Assembly (NCBI GenBank): GCA_024699855.1
Contig: JAMPIQ010000001.1
Location: forward strand, 6,138,001 to 6,202,000
Length of the DNA: 64,000 bases
Direction of reading: 5' to 3'
Source of the DNA: Aphelenchoides besseyi
Lineage: Eukaryota; Nematoda; Chromadorea; Rhabditida; Aphelenchoididae
A program made the position numbers and the translations under genes. Positions 31,706 to 43,201 of the stretch are shown one piece after another (position 1 is the first letter of the stretch; each line of letters begins with the position of its first letter). The notes under the pieces were generated by a model. The model was not told where the DNA came from and made no database searches. It saw nothing but the letters and a program-made list of their open reading frames with translations.

Positions 31706-33058
31706 GCCCAATCCATGGATCCAAGTTAATCACTCAAAAACTGTTGTGATTCAAATGTGTTAATGAAATCAACTGCATGCAATGTTGCCGTAAAACTCAG
31801 AATTAAGCAAACTTCTCCTCGCTGTATCGTTGCAATTTCAACGAGAAAACTCACAAAAGGTTGTCACGGAAATGAATTAGAGTTTCTGTATATCGAACAT
31901 TTAAAATACAACTGTAGATTTGAAATTAAAGGCACTATTCATCTTCGAATCTTTCAAGTTTATCATAAACCAAAACAAAAGTGTGTCAAGAGCTTCGTAA
32001 GCGTCAGAACGAGTAATGATCTTTGTTGTCTTTTAGTTGATTATAACAACAATTCTTCAAATGTTTTGTTAGCAAGTAATTTTTTCCAATAGCAAATCAA
32101 CTGTCAGACTTTTAAACCAAGTGGTTGCTTTTGCTCCCAATAGCAAACGTTCGAATTCCGAAATCGTATTGATGACAATGAACATTAGCAAAATAAGTTC
32201 CTAGAGACCATTCGACGGGAAAATTGGAACCGGATTCAGACACACTAACCAAAACTATACACCACGCTGGTAGTCTTTGGCTGTATTGAAACAAATTATC
32301 GGGGATAAGGACCAGTTTTCGACCATTAGATCTCGTGAATTCAATAATCATACGATCGTCCGTGCACTTGACCATCCAATAGTTATTCTAGTCATTGCAT
32401 CATAAGAATCCTTCTTTAACAAGAATATCGAAGACGTGTAGTAGCATATTAACATTCGGATCAAGAGGGTTTAAAACCATCTGAACCCAGAAACTAAATT
32501 GCCTACATGATTAACTACAGGGTGTCTCAAAAAAGGGCAATCGTGCTGTAACTTTTTAACCAGCCATTGTATGAAGATTCTGTAAAAAGCAACTAAGGTT
32601 TTTTTGGCCGCGGAGTCGATTGGTCTAATTTTTTGCCAGATCGGACAAGTCCGCAGGCTGCTATGGACAATTCTGTACTCCCAAGCGAGTTCAACGCTGC
32701 GAGTTTTTGCATAAATTTACAAACGATGCTTCCCATTCTTCATTTTTGTCTTCCTTTTTTTTAAGCGCTGGCGGTATCAATAATCGAAGCGAGGCGAAAT
32801 GGCGTGACGTCGTTATGTCACTTGATGGATGAACTTGATTACAGATTATTTATCCCCTCACTAATAGGAGAAAGTTTGTCAGTTTGTCATCATGTCCCAT
32901 TTGGCCCAGTATCTCAAGAACGAATAAAGCTTATCACGTAAAAAAAATCAGTGAATGCGCACCTTGAGAAATAGCTGATTTGATAAATATTTGTTGTAAA
33001 TTTAATTAAAATTTATAAAGTTATTGAAATTTTACTAAAACCTAGAAAATATGTCCAA
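31706..33058. other. Intergenic, with a possible transposon end
   Basis: 31757-32092 (+) and 32112-32375 (-) are open but lack start or splice support. GGGTGTCTCAAAAAAGGGC at 32520-32538 resembles terminal repeats of mariner-like elements, but no inverted partner was found before 33.6 kb. Confidence 0.3.
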
Positions 33059-33130
33059 GCGCCCGTGGTGTAGAGGCAAAACGGTAGCATTGGATCAGGG
33101 GGACGCAGGTTCGATCCCGAGTCGCGTCAT
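33059..33130 (+). other. tRNA-like sequence with Pol III A and B boxes, probably a SINE head or tRNA relic
   Basis: TGGTGTAGAGG fits the A box and GGTTCGATCCC fits the B box, 40 bp apart as in a tRNA. Acceptor and T stems do not pair properly, so it is not a functional tRNA as read. Confidence 0.5.
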
Positions 33131-33653
33131 ACAATTCTTTCTGTTGTTGGACGATAAACATTGACATCTGTAATGGCTACAATTAATCGATTTTTAATTT
33201 AATCTAATTTCTGCAATTTATTTTTCTATTCGTTCAAAATTTTGTTTAAATTTTGTCCAAAGGTCTTCTATTTGAATGTTTCTTAATCGATGTTATTTTT
33301 GCGCAATTTCTCTGACGTCTTTTCCGCCCGACAGTTGAACTGCTCACACAACAACCAGTTTCTACCAGTCCGTTTCGTCGGATCGGCTGACTAGCCAAAC
33401 GGTTCAGTTTCTTTCAATCGAATGCCATCACTTCAGTTTGAAATGCAAATTACATACGATTATATAATTGAAACTGCTGTTAGAAGCAAACATAGTAATG
33501 AAAATATAATACGATATATGATGAAATCAATTGCTATGAATGCGAAGAGTTTGATAATTCAAGAATGTTCAGTGATTAGAAGCAAAACGTGACTGATCGA
33601 CGCTAATACCAAATAACGAAATTAAACGTTGAATAACAACCCTAATATTTTAC
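33131..33653. other. AT-rich flank of the Helitron, 5' boundary unresolved
   Basis: Contains a third copy of the shared motif, as ATGAAAATATAATACGAT at 33498-33515. I could not identify the Helitron 5' TC terminus. Confidence 0.35.
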
Positions 33654-34480
33654 TTGCGTTCGTGTAACTTGCGTGTCGTCTATATTTCGTTCGTGGCGCG
33701 AAAACACTCAATTCATGTACTAATCTATATGCTTTCAGTACAACCAATTGAAAAACGAAGAATGATACGTTTTGCGACGATCATCAAGGATAGAAGAAAG
33801 GTAAGTTTTAGCGCTTCCGAGCGCAAGATACTTCTTCCCATTTTGAAATGTGACAGTGCTGAGTTCTACTCCACTGTAAGACATAAATTTGGAAAGAAAA
33901 ACTCTTGCGGGCTTCAACAGCCGATCGGTCTTAGTCAACCCCAAGAGTTGCACCTCGAAAACTGTAAGAACTTCTGTTTTCAACAGTCATCGGTGCCCCG
34001 CCCGGTACATCAGAGTTGCGTTGAGCCTCACAAAGGTTCCGCTTCTCAATACGATGGATCCGAGGCAAATGGTTTCAGGTTCGATTTGAACATTTATCGT
34101 CGATTACAAGGTGGAGGTAGAAAGAAACAAACTAAACGAGGTCGACCTCGCAATACTAACTCAAATACCGAAACCAATAAAGGTAACCAAAGGAATGATG
34201 AAACTTTGAAAGAAGTAAGTAATCATAACAAACGAAAACTAATCGACGAAATCTCAAATGAATTTGAAACCAACAGTTCGGGCCGAACAGAAACCGAACA
34301 AACGAATCAAAACGCAAACACTGTATCGTTGATGGAAGTTGATGAACTAAATAACGAACGAAACTAACGAATTCGAACAAATTTTTGAAGCAATGGAAAT
34401 TGAGAAAAACGTTGAGTTGATGAACGACAATCACAACAATCATCACGCTCCATTGGTTCGACTACCATTAACTCCGAGAA
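33654..34480 (+). pseudogene. Helitron N-terminal segment, frames broken
   Basis: 33654-34367 reads open, with KRFATI-like basic sequence and an AT-hook-like KRGRPRNTNSNTE followed by Asn/Glu/Thr-rich low complexity. A second frame continues from about 34392 with HHAPLVRLPLTPRIVMD into the protease region, with a shift near the T6 run at 34514. This is probably the 5' part of the element's single long reading frame. Confidence 0.5.
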
Positions 34481-35500
34481 TTGTTATGGACACGCGATTT
34501 GAGACACACTGTCCAATTAGTAATTTTTTCGTCAATTCTTAACCAATACCTTACTATCTTTCCGAACTATTTTGAAGATATGAAAGACGAACACAACAAA
34601 ATTGACGTTGAAATACTAACTTTGGCGCTGATGCGTCTGATTTCCACAGACAACAGACTGATTTCGTTAATTTCACCTATTTACTTCGATACCGAGATTA
34701 ACCAAATAGCTCGAAATGAAATCATGAAATACATGGTTGTTCTGCCGCCAGTTATTCCGCAACAACAAAATGAAATGTTTCATATTGTAATTCCCATTTA
34801 TCATGAAGTACATTTTACCGTTGCAATTGCGCACGGTTATTACAATTCAAAGATAATTGACGTAGAATACATTGACTCATATCACAAAGCGCAGTGTAAA
34901 TATTTCACTGAAGAAATCAAACGAATTGTTGAGACGGTCTACAAACGAACAAACTTTATCTCTGAACGCGTTAAGCCAATTATCAAGTTTAGTAGCATGA
35001 GCACACAAACTGACCAGCAGCGATACGATAATTCATCAAACTGTGCGGCCTTTGTGTTTTCTAACGTTAAGATGTGGCTTACACGTTCGACGACTAATGC
35101 ATCAAATACGTTCATCAAACTTTCCGAATCGGGTTTGCAAAAAAGAAAACAACTCATTGAATTTCTTGACCCACTATTTACATACGGTCCGGAAACTGCA
35201 ATCAATGAAGAAAACCAATTGGTCACAAATAACGATTTTGAATTGTTTAATGAATACCAACCAATCACGACTAATCAAACTGTATCGTCTGTCGTCTCTA
35301 ATGAAATCGAAAACAAAAAACGACGTAATGCTGAACGTAAACGTGAAAGCCGAGTTGCCGAATCGCAATACAAACGTAGAAAACGATTGGCACAAGTAAG
35401 ACAACATGCTATTAGCAAAAGAGGAAAGGAAACTGCAGCCGAACGAAATGCACGTCAAATTCGAAAACTTATTAAGTCAGATTGTTGTTCGTTTAAATGA
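34481..35500 (+). pseudogene. Helitron Ulp1/C48-like cysteine protease region with basic tail
   Basis: The 339-residue open stretch contains, in the right order for a C48 peptidase, His in YHEVHFTVAIAHG (111), Asp in EYIDSYHK (132), Gln around 179-180 and Cys in NSSNCAAFVF (188). A long Arg/Lys-rich helix follows. Ulp1-like proteases cleave SUMO-type linkages, and related domains have been reported inside some transposons. The reading frame joins the next region by a shift near 35.45 kb. Catalytic activity cannot be inferred because the element is broken. Confidence 0.6.
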
Positions 35501-36645
35501 AACTGATGATAAACGTAATACACGTCGAGCAAAAATTCGTCAGTCACAATCACAACGACGCACAAACGAAACACCACGTACAAGCGCTCGTCGACGTATA
35601 CAAAATTCGGTATCACAAACTCGCTTACGTAAATGTGAAAGGAATGAAAGTCGTAACAAACGAATTAGTCAACAAAAAAAACGACAATTGAAAACTCGGC
35701 AACAAAAAAAACTGAAACGTTGTGAGCATTTGCTGATTGAAAATACTGAGTTAATCGAAGAAGATTACTTGGGCCCGATGAGTATAGAATGCACCAATTG
35801 TAAAGCCAAACACTTTGCTGATGAAACCCGGTCAAAAGATGGAACTTTTGCAAATTGTTGTTCAAACGGTGCTTTTCTAATTAGTAATGATGTTTAGCCA
35901 ACAGAATTGCGTGAACTAATTACGGATAAGTACAAAGAATCAAAACATTTTAAAGAAAATATTCGTTCTTATAATAACGCTTTTCGCTTTGCATCTACGG
36001 TCACTGAAGAAGTTCGTCCGAGAGGATTGGGCCCTCAAGTGTATCGACAACACGGGGATTTATATCATTTAATCAATTTGTCAGCTTTACCACAGCAATC
36101 GAGTATGGAAACTTACGGTCAACGTTACATGATCGAAACGGACGCAGCCACAGGCATTCGCGTTGTTGAAACACCTAATTTGAACTCCGATCTTTTAACA
36201 AAAAATTGACCTTATCTTACGAGCAAACAATCACTTTTGTCAAGCTTATCAAATGTTAAAAGATCAAATGGAAGAAGAAAAAAGATTCGCTCAACAAAAC
36301 AACACTGAAATCCGGACGTTAAAATTGTTATTTTCGATCAAAAGAAACACCGATCAACGTCGATTTAACATGCCACGAACTAACGAAGTAGCTGCAGTCT
36401 ATGTAGAAGGGCCAAACGGGGAAATACCGCCAGCGTACATTGTACTTAATCAAAAAGATGGAAGATTAAAGCAGTTAAGTCCCATCGACGAATCAACAGA
36501 AGCTTTGTTATTTCCCTTATTTTTCCCAATGGGTATTTCCAAATGGAATTCCGAAATGAAAGATAAAAACAATAAAACGGTTACACTGAGCAAATATGCA
36601 ATGTACCAACTCTCGATGACACACCAAACAACTTCTCTGCGTTGA
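35406..36645 (+). pseudogene. Helitron zinc-finger and linker region, three breaks
   Basis: The basic region RNTRRAKIRQSQSQRR leads to GPMSIECTNCKAKHFADE and FANCCSNGAF, the Cys/His-rich element common before Helitron Rep. An in-frame TAG lies at 35895-35897. Coding continues with GLGPQVYRQHGDLYHLI and QRYMIETDAATG. A shift at the A6 run near 36204 and another near 36612 lead into Rep. Confidence 0.75.
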
Positions 36646-38807
36646 AATATGGTGGAAAATTGTTCCAAGAGTACATCGTGGGTACTTACATTCGTGTAGA
36701 TTACTCGCGACTTCTGTACATAAATTACCATGTAAACAAAAAAATCGCCATAAACTACGAAGACTTGAACGACTATTTGAGAGAAAAGGCTATTGAGAAA
36801 GGCGCAGAAGTTGGAAAAGTAATTGTTTTACCATCAAATTACACTGGCAGCCCACGATACATGTCTGAAGCATATAACGATGCAATGAGTTTAGTCGCTC
36901 GTTTTGGCAAGCCAGATCTATTCATCACATCAACGTGTAATCCAAAATGGCGCGAAATCACAGAGAATCTGTTGCCGGGTCAATTACCGTCTGATCGTCC
37001 AGAGTTAGTGGCACGTGTTTTCCGTTTGAAATACCGACGCATAATTGATGACATTAAAAATTCGCAACTTTTTGGCAAAGTCGATTGCTACGTCGGTACT
37101 ATCGAATTTCAGAAACGCGGATTGCCGCATGTACATCTTCTTTTCACACTCAATAAAATCACCAAATTAGACGATTGGAAAAAAATTGATAAGGTTATTC
37201 GTGCAGAAATACCCCTTCCAATTACAGAACCCAAACTTTACAAAACCGTAACAACCAATAACCTTCACTCCTGTTTTAAGCAAGTTAAAAGTACGAATAG
37301 AAAAATCTTCATGCCCTGTTGTTCTGAAGAAAATCAACGGTGTAATAAGAATTTTCCTTTTGCTTTTCAAGATCAAACCGAACACGGTAACGGAGGTAAA
37401 ACAAAATACAGAAGACGAGACAATGGTAACCAATTCCACACATTAGATGGTCAAATTTTAACGAATCAACACGTTGTTCCTTACTCACCGCAACTTTCAA
37501 TGCGTTACAACTGTCACATAAACGTCGAGCATGTCGCCGATATTGAGGCCGTTAAATATTTACACAAGTACGTCTTTAAAGGACCGGACGTTGCTATGAT
37601 TGAGAAAGAGTTTATAACGGAAACTAACCAAAACAAAAAAGTTTTGCATTACGACGAAGTTGACACCTTTAAGAAATGCAGATACTTAAGCGCACCAGAA
37701 TCCGTATGGCGTCTTTTCGGTTATGAAATCGTGATCAAGTCCTTAGCGGTTGAAAGACTCGATATCCACGAATTCAATCAACAAAAAGTGTATTTGGGAA
37801 GAGAAGCAACTGCCGAACAAATGACAAAAGCAAAAGATAAGAAAATATCAAAACTTATGGCTTTCTTTGAGGTGAACAAAGAAAATGCAAAATTAAACTT
37901 GCCATCAAAAGACTTTCGGTATAACCTGCTGTATAGCGATGTTCCTGAACATTACGTTTGGCAAGCAAAAAACATGAAATGGTCGCCACGAGTAAATTCA
38001 ACGTTAAGAACAACAGGCAGAATTTACACAATTTCTCCGAAAAACTCAGAGCTCTTCCACTTACGTTTACTACTTTTAAACATCGGTTCACCAAAAAGTT
38101 TCGAAGATTTACGAAGATTGAGTGATGGCACAATCTGCCCAACTTTCAAATTAGCATGTTTAGGACTTGGATTAATCGAGGACGACAAGGAGTACTTTAA
38201 CGCGATGCAAGAAGCCGTTTTCTTCAAAATGCCGTCAGCACTTCGATTCCTATTTGCTATGCTGCTAATTCACTGCCAACCAACAAATCCATTAGCAATT
38301 TACGACGAATTCAAAGAAGCTTTAGCTCAAGATTATATTTATCAGTATAAGAATGAGTCATTGGCGATAAAATTATCGTATAGAGAACTCTCCGATCTTT
38401 TACAAAGAAATGGCGTAGACTTTTCGAAATTTGATATGCCTGACGCTGAAGATATTGATCCTACAACCTTACCAACAAATCCAAGTATACTTCTTCAACC
38501 TCAAGCAAATCAAAGTTTTGAATTAACACCCGTTGAATGTGAAAAGAAAGGAGAAGAAATGTATCAGCAACTAAACACTGAAAAACGTAAAATTTTTGAC
38601 GCAATTTACCAAGCAGTAATAACAAATCAACCTGATACATTTCCTAAAACTAATTGCTACTTCGTGGATGGGCCAGGTGGCACCGGTAAAAACATTTCTG
38701 TACCGAGCATTGTATTATGCATTGAAAGGTCAAAACAAAAAAATCAAGGCAATGGCATTTACAGGAATAGCAGCAAGTTTGCTTCCAAAAGGTCGAACGA
38801 TTCATGA
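36642..38807 (+). pseudogene. Helitron Rep endonuclease plus start of the Pif1-type helicase
   Basis: This encodes the rolling-circle initiator. Within 721 open residues the Helitron-like N domain begins YGGKLFQEYIVGTYIRVDYS. The metal-binding HUH motif is KRGLPHVHLLF (His 163 and 165), and the catalytic tyrosine pair is in KYLHKYVFKG (Tyr 306 and 310), as expected for a two-tyrosine Rep. The helicase Walker A GPGGTGK is reached near 38670-38690, where an A5 run (38688-38692) shifts the frame. The remaining helicase continues in the next entry. Confidence 0.9.
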
Positions 38808-39948
38808 CACTTTTAAATTTGGATTGAATATTGACGACGACACCACATCAAACATTGAAAAGAAAACAAAAAAACTGGCTAACGAACTTAAAGAGACTGA
38901 TGTTTTCATTGGTGATGAAGCTTCGATGATATCCAAATACATGTTACAGGCGATCGATCGAACTCTGCGCGACTTAACTAATTTGCCAACGATTCCATTT
39001 GGCGGTAAAGTAATTTTGCTGGGTGGAGATTTTCGGCAAACACTACCAATAAAAGAAGAAGTTACGGCCGATCAAATGATTAGTCTTTGTTTGAAAGCAA
39101 GTCCTTTATGGTTGAAATTTCAAAAATTCGCTTTGACCGAAAATCTCCGTGCCGGAGTTAATCAACACCAATTTGCCCAAGAAATTCTCGCAATAGGCGA
39201 CGGCAGAAGCAATGATGTTAAAAGCACAATTGAAATCCCAGCTCAATGTCTTTTTAACGATGATCTGTTAACAGAGACATTTGAAAAGAACATTAACGAT
39301 AACAATTTTAACATCATTATGAACCGCGCAATTCTTGCTACGACAAACATCGAAGTTGACCGTTTGAATGAAAAGGCTTTAAGCATGATTGAAGGGATTG
39401 AATCTCACTACAGATCCGTCGATACGATTAGAGAAGCACACAACAATGCCAAACATAAATACATGACAGAGTTACTTCATAAAATTGATCCAAAAGGAGC
39501 ACCGAAACATCTTTTACGTCTCAAACGTAATTCAATCGTCATGCTATTAAGAAATCTCGATGTAAGCAATGGTTTGTGTAACGGAACGCGTTTACGTATA
39601 TTGGAATGTAAAAGTTTCGTACTTAAATGTGCAGTTCTCAGTGGTGACGCTAAAGGTACTGAAATACTCCTTCCCCGAATAACAATTGAATGTACAAAAC
39701 CACTGGCCATTCCTTTCTATCGTAAACAATTCCCGATACGGTTAGCTTTTGCAATTACTGTCAACAAATCACAGGGTCAAACGTTTGATAGAATTGGATT
39801 AGACTTAACAAACAAAGAATGTTTTAGCCATGGACAGATGTACGTTGCTCTTTCAAGAGTTTCATGTTGGAGCAATGTTAAAGTGAAACTATCTGATGCA
39901 AAACAAACACGAACCACAAACATTGTGTATCAGAAAGTTCTTGACTGA
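38668..39948 (+). pseudogene. Helitron Pif1-like helicase, remainder after the frameshift
   Basis: The frame continues from Walker A with FLYRALYYALKGQNKKIKAM. It shows FIGDEASM (Walker B), KVILLGGDFRQTLPI, ATTNIEVDRLNEKA, FAITVNKSQGQTFDRIGLDL and GQMYVALSRV, the ordered motifs of Pif1/RecD-type helicases. It ends at TGA 39946-39948. One base less in the A5 run at 38688-38692 would join it to the Rep part. Confidence 0.9.
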
Positions 39949-40282
39949 CCTCAATTAACACAAACTTATCGTCTTTACTCGCAGTTTCTCCTATTTTTGA
40001 TCAAATAAAAGATTGTTTGAACATTTAAGAAAGATCAAAAAATAGGGTTGAATTTACGCTTTAGGGTTTTTTACGCGGTTCTTCCCTTAAAAAAAAGAAC
40101 CACCCATTCAAAGTTGGTCGCCTTGGCGTTGGCGAATGGGCTTTTCACTAAGAACCAACTAAATTGAGTAATGTTGCAGTAATTCTAATTACTCAATAAA
40201 CTGCCAAGTCATCAACACAACTCTAACAACATTTTATTCTCGAACATCACTACAGAAAACCACACACACACAATACCCGGGA

Positions 40283-40309
40283 GCCGCGGTAGCGGCGACC
40301 AGCCTCTGG
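40283..40309 (+). other. Candidate Helitron 3' terminus
   Basis: Perfect 5-bp stem GCCGC/GCGGC with loop GGTA, nine bases, then CTGG followed by T. Hairpin, spacing and CTRR|T match the known Helitron end structure. Confidence 0.55.
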
Positions 40310-40766
40310 TCCGAAATTAAAATGCAAGAACCAATGACTTCTAAGTCATTTAACGACGAGAATGAAAACTTAGGTCCGGAATGGAAATTTAGGATGCAAT
40401 TACTAGTGTGAATTAAAGAGTCTTCAAACTAAAGAATACATTTAACTTTTTTGTTAGTCGCCTAAAAGACTTTCAAGATTTCGATAAGCATTTGCTTATT
40501 ATACACTTTACTTGAAACACATAATCAATCAGAGATCTACATTCGTGTTCTCTTGTTTTTGAAGTTCCATTACTCGCGAATTCAGTCAATCTCAAGTATA
40601 TAGCAACCATAATCGACTCTTATTTGCGACTTTGAATCAAGTAAACAACGTTCTTTTTAACTCTGTCAATTATCAGGTCGATATGCATCGACGATAAGCT
40701 CTACGATCTTAAGTCTCTTGCAACGTTCAAACTGCTTCATTGAATTCAGCTAGCTCGACAAATAAG
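40310..40766. other. Intergenic, Helitron downstream flank
   Basis: An 8-bp perfect hairpin AATGACTT/AAGTCATT lies near 40331-40348. 40394-40410 repeats 30813-30829. No gene is seen. Confidence 0.4.
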
Positions 40767-40982
40767 ATGAACATTGCAAGTACGAGAAGCTCTCGGATTA
40801 AGCGTTCTTTCAAGCCACATGTTTTCAAACATCTTCAAAAAATAGATTTCGGTTTACGCGAATTAAACTCACGGCCGAGCGAGCAGTTCCAAAAATGGAA
40901 ATCATCGAAGCGCGAGGTTACTTCCGATCTGAAGTCAAAAGCATCCAACTCCCTTGGCTACTTGAACCCGATACTCAAATAA
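40767..40982 (+). CDS. Small basic protein, 71 aa (tentative)
   Basis: The open frame from ATG starts MNIASTRSSRIKRSFKPHVF and is rich in Lys, Ser and Arg with no hydrophobic segment. A possible GTTACT donor occurs inside. No family is recognised. Confidence 0.35.
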   Translation: MNIASTRSSRIKRSFKPHVFKHLQKIDFGLRELNSRPSEQFQKWKSSKREVTSDLKSKASNSLGYLNPILK

Positions 40983-41175
40983 ACACACTTCGATGACTGA
41001 AATCCGCCTCTGCAATTTGAGTTGTTGATTTATCGCTACTCAATTTCAGCACGTAATTGTGCGGGCGTTCTGAACAAACTTCCATTGAAGAAAACTCGCG
41101 ATATTTGCGTTTCTCGACTTCCAAATCGAGAGATTTAAAAGCGTTTCGTTTTGACTTCGATTTTAGTTTGCCGCA

Positions 41176-41711
41176 ATGATGCACTCCATTTTGTTGCTCT
41201 TTTTGGTCAGATCGTCGATTGTGAGTTAAGATCATTTCGGTTCGTACTTACTGTTTTTCAGTCATCTTCGATTTTGATTGCCGGTAACTTTATTCCACCG
41301 ATTCTAATCGAAATCACACCCTTAGATGTTCCCGTCAACCTTCCGACTGATTCTCCGGTTACTCAACAATCAACACAAACCAAAGATCCGTCAGGTGAGC
41401 TTATCGATTCACCGGTTGTCTTTGATCCATTGGAAGCGAATGCAACGACCGAAACTCCACCGCCCGAAACATTCCCGCCAATTGTGATCGCCGGTGAAAT
41501 CTCGAAACGTGAAGTCGATGTCGAAGGCTCTGGCAATTCGTCGATGTTACCCGAGAACTTGTCGTTCTCTGATTTCCAACGATTGGAAGAAAAAGAAGAA
41601 GATCAACAGGAAGAGAAGAAGGCAAAACCGAGCTTCGAACACTTGTCCAAAATAAAAGGAACCAGCGGCTTCGATGACAATCTTTTCGACGATGTTCCTT
41701 ATGTTAAATGA
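41176..41711 (+). CDS. Secreted acidic protein with signal peptide, 164 aa
   Basis: The exons are 41176-41220 and 41262-41711, with a 41-nt intron ending TTTTTCAG. MMHSILLLFLVRSSI plus SSSILIAG forms a signal peptide across the splice. The mature part is Pro/Thr/Glu-rich (ETPPPETFPPIVIAGE) and ends in an acidic/basic helix (LEEKEEDQQEEKKAKP). There is a possible dibasic site at SKREVDVEG. AATAAA follows at about 41718. It could be a propeptide or surface protein. No known domain is seen. Confidence 0.62.
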
Positions 41712-41751
41712 TCAGCAATAAAGCATTTATTATAAATTAAGTGTCTATGTG

Positions 41752-43201
41752 CTACTGTAAACCTTGAGAACAACTGGAATTGAAGAAATGTCTTCGCGCT
41801 GTTAGAAGCGAAATCCCCTCTTCATAACTTTGAGGAATTACTTGCGGAACTTTCTTATCGGATTTAAACGTGAATTGGAAGGTATTCGTGGTCTGTAAAA
41901 GCGAATGGTCAATTGACTTCGACTTCTGAACTCACCTCTGTGTCTCCGCTCTCGACGTCCACGACTTTTGCCGTCACGCCCAACTGCATGAAGTTGTCCG
42001 TGGAGTAGGAGACCTGTGAATTGAAAAGCAGTATTGAACCGATCTCCACTGGTCGCTGGAAAACCACTGAGTCCACGGCTAGAATCGATGGTCGAGACTT
42101 GGAAAAAATAGCAGCGTTGCCCCAGGCTGTTTCCATCGCAATTCTCATCAGAAAGCCGCCGAATATTTTGCCATACATGTTTCGTTTTGCCGGAAAACAA
42201 ACCACAACGTTTTCTAATTGCGCGTTCTTCATGAACTCGAAGCCATCGGGAGCTGTGGAATGTGCACCTCTGAAGCCAAGACGATCATTTAGCCATTTTC
42301 GTTCACCACTTACTTTAGGTCTCGTGATTTCAGAAACAGATCGTGAATTATCGTGCGTTCGATTTCACTTGGAGGTGCGCGAAAAAGTGAGTTTTCTTCG
42401 CGAGCCATTCGTGCTCTTTTGGCGTCTGAAGCGACCAGTTGACTTAAGAACAAACAAAAAAACTCACTTTCGCCCTTTTCAAACCATTTCTTCTCTTCAT
42501 CGGTCTCCAGTTGTAACGGAACGTTCGGAACGGCTTTGCGACCACTGGGTTCTAAAGTCACCATCACGAATCGAGCGGTCAGAATATCTCGATAGTCGTC
42601 TTCGTCGTATTTCTGCGCCAAATGCATTGTGATCTCTAGCGACGAGCGACCGACCCACGTGACCATTCCGTTCATTACAATGTCCAAATCGGAGCGAATG
42701 ACGCGATTTTGAAGATCTGAAGACAAGAGTTACCGCTCTTTTATTCTTCATCTCACTGATTTTGTCCACACAAGCAGTGACAGCATGAAAGGGCGGATGG
42801 TTCGGGGTTCCCAATTCAACATCCGGTCCCTGATTGTGTTTGTACGCCAACCAAACGGCGAACGTGTCCAAGTCTTCGAGAATTTTGCCGAATCGTGTGG
42901 TATTCGATTTGTTCACGTAGTGCAAACGGATTTCGGGTTGTGAAGCCAACGGAATGATGCACGCCGTTGCGGAGGCCGACGGCGGAATTGAACGCAAAGG
43001 ATCGACTTGGAATCTGCAAAAGAATAATTAGAGCAAAATGACCAAAACTCACGTTTTCATTTGATTTTGGAGAGCAACGTGTCGGAAAATCACGTCGTTG
43101 ATTTGCTTGATGGTCATCAGCTCCTGTGCGGCTGAAGGCTGAATTTGCTGAGCTAACGCCCGACCAAATCGAGCGGCCGTAAGCCACGAGTTCGCCGTCA
43201 T
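41752..43201 (-). CDS. Acyl-CoA thioesterase, ACOT9 type (double hot-dog), 413 aa
   Basis: Hydrolyses acyl-CoA to free acid and CoA; ACOT9 enzymes are mitochondrial. There are six exons: 43201-43053, 43013-42757, 42716-42468, 42425-42314, 42269-41936 and 41892-41752. All phases are consistent and introns are 38-44 nt. The first hot-dog domain begins IRLHYVNKSNTTRFGKILED with FAVWLAYKHN, and the second has RNMYGKIFGGFLMRIAMETA followed by VDSVVFQRPVEIGS. Both are hallmarks of this family and the length equals the usual 400-440 aa. The N-terminus (WLTAARFGRALAQQ) is amphipathic and basic and may be a mitochondrial presequence. Confidence 0.92.

Larger units (their letters stand above)
33654..40309 (+). 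mobile_element. Helitron (rolling-circle transposon), decayed autonomous copy with Ulp1-like region
   Basis: In order it carries an AT-hook-like N-terminal segment, a Ulp1-like cysteine protease region, a Cys-rich zinc-finger region, Helitron Rep (HUH plus two-tyrosine motif) and a Pif1-type helicase. A plausible 3' terminus follows: hairpin GCCGC-GGTA-GCGGC at 40283-40296, a 9-nt spacer, CTGG at 40306-40309, then T, which fits the CTRR|T rule. The 5' end is not defined. At least five frame breaks separate the domains, so the copy is inactive as read. Confidence 0.85.

Noticed and set aside
32520..32538. GGGTGTCTCAAAAAAGGGC as the end of a mariner-like element
   Set aside because: No inverted partner or transposase was found nearby, so it is only mentioned as a possible terminal repeat.
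40109..40151. Alternative Helitron 3' end: CCCATTC/GAATGGG hairpin followed by CTAA
   Set aside because: The base after CTAA is G rather than the T expected of the insertion site. The structure ending at 40309 fits better.
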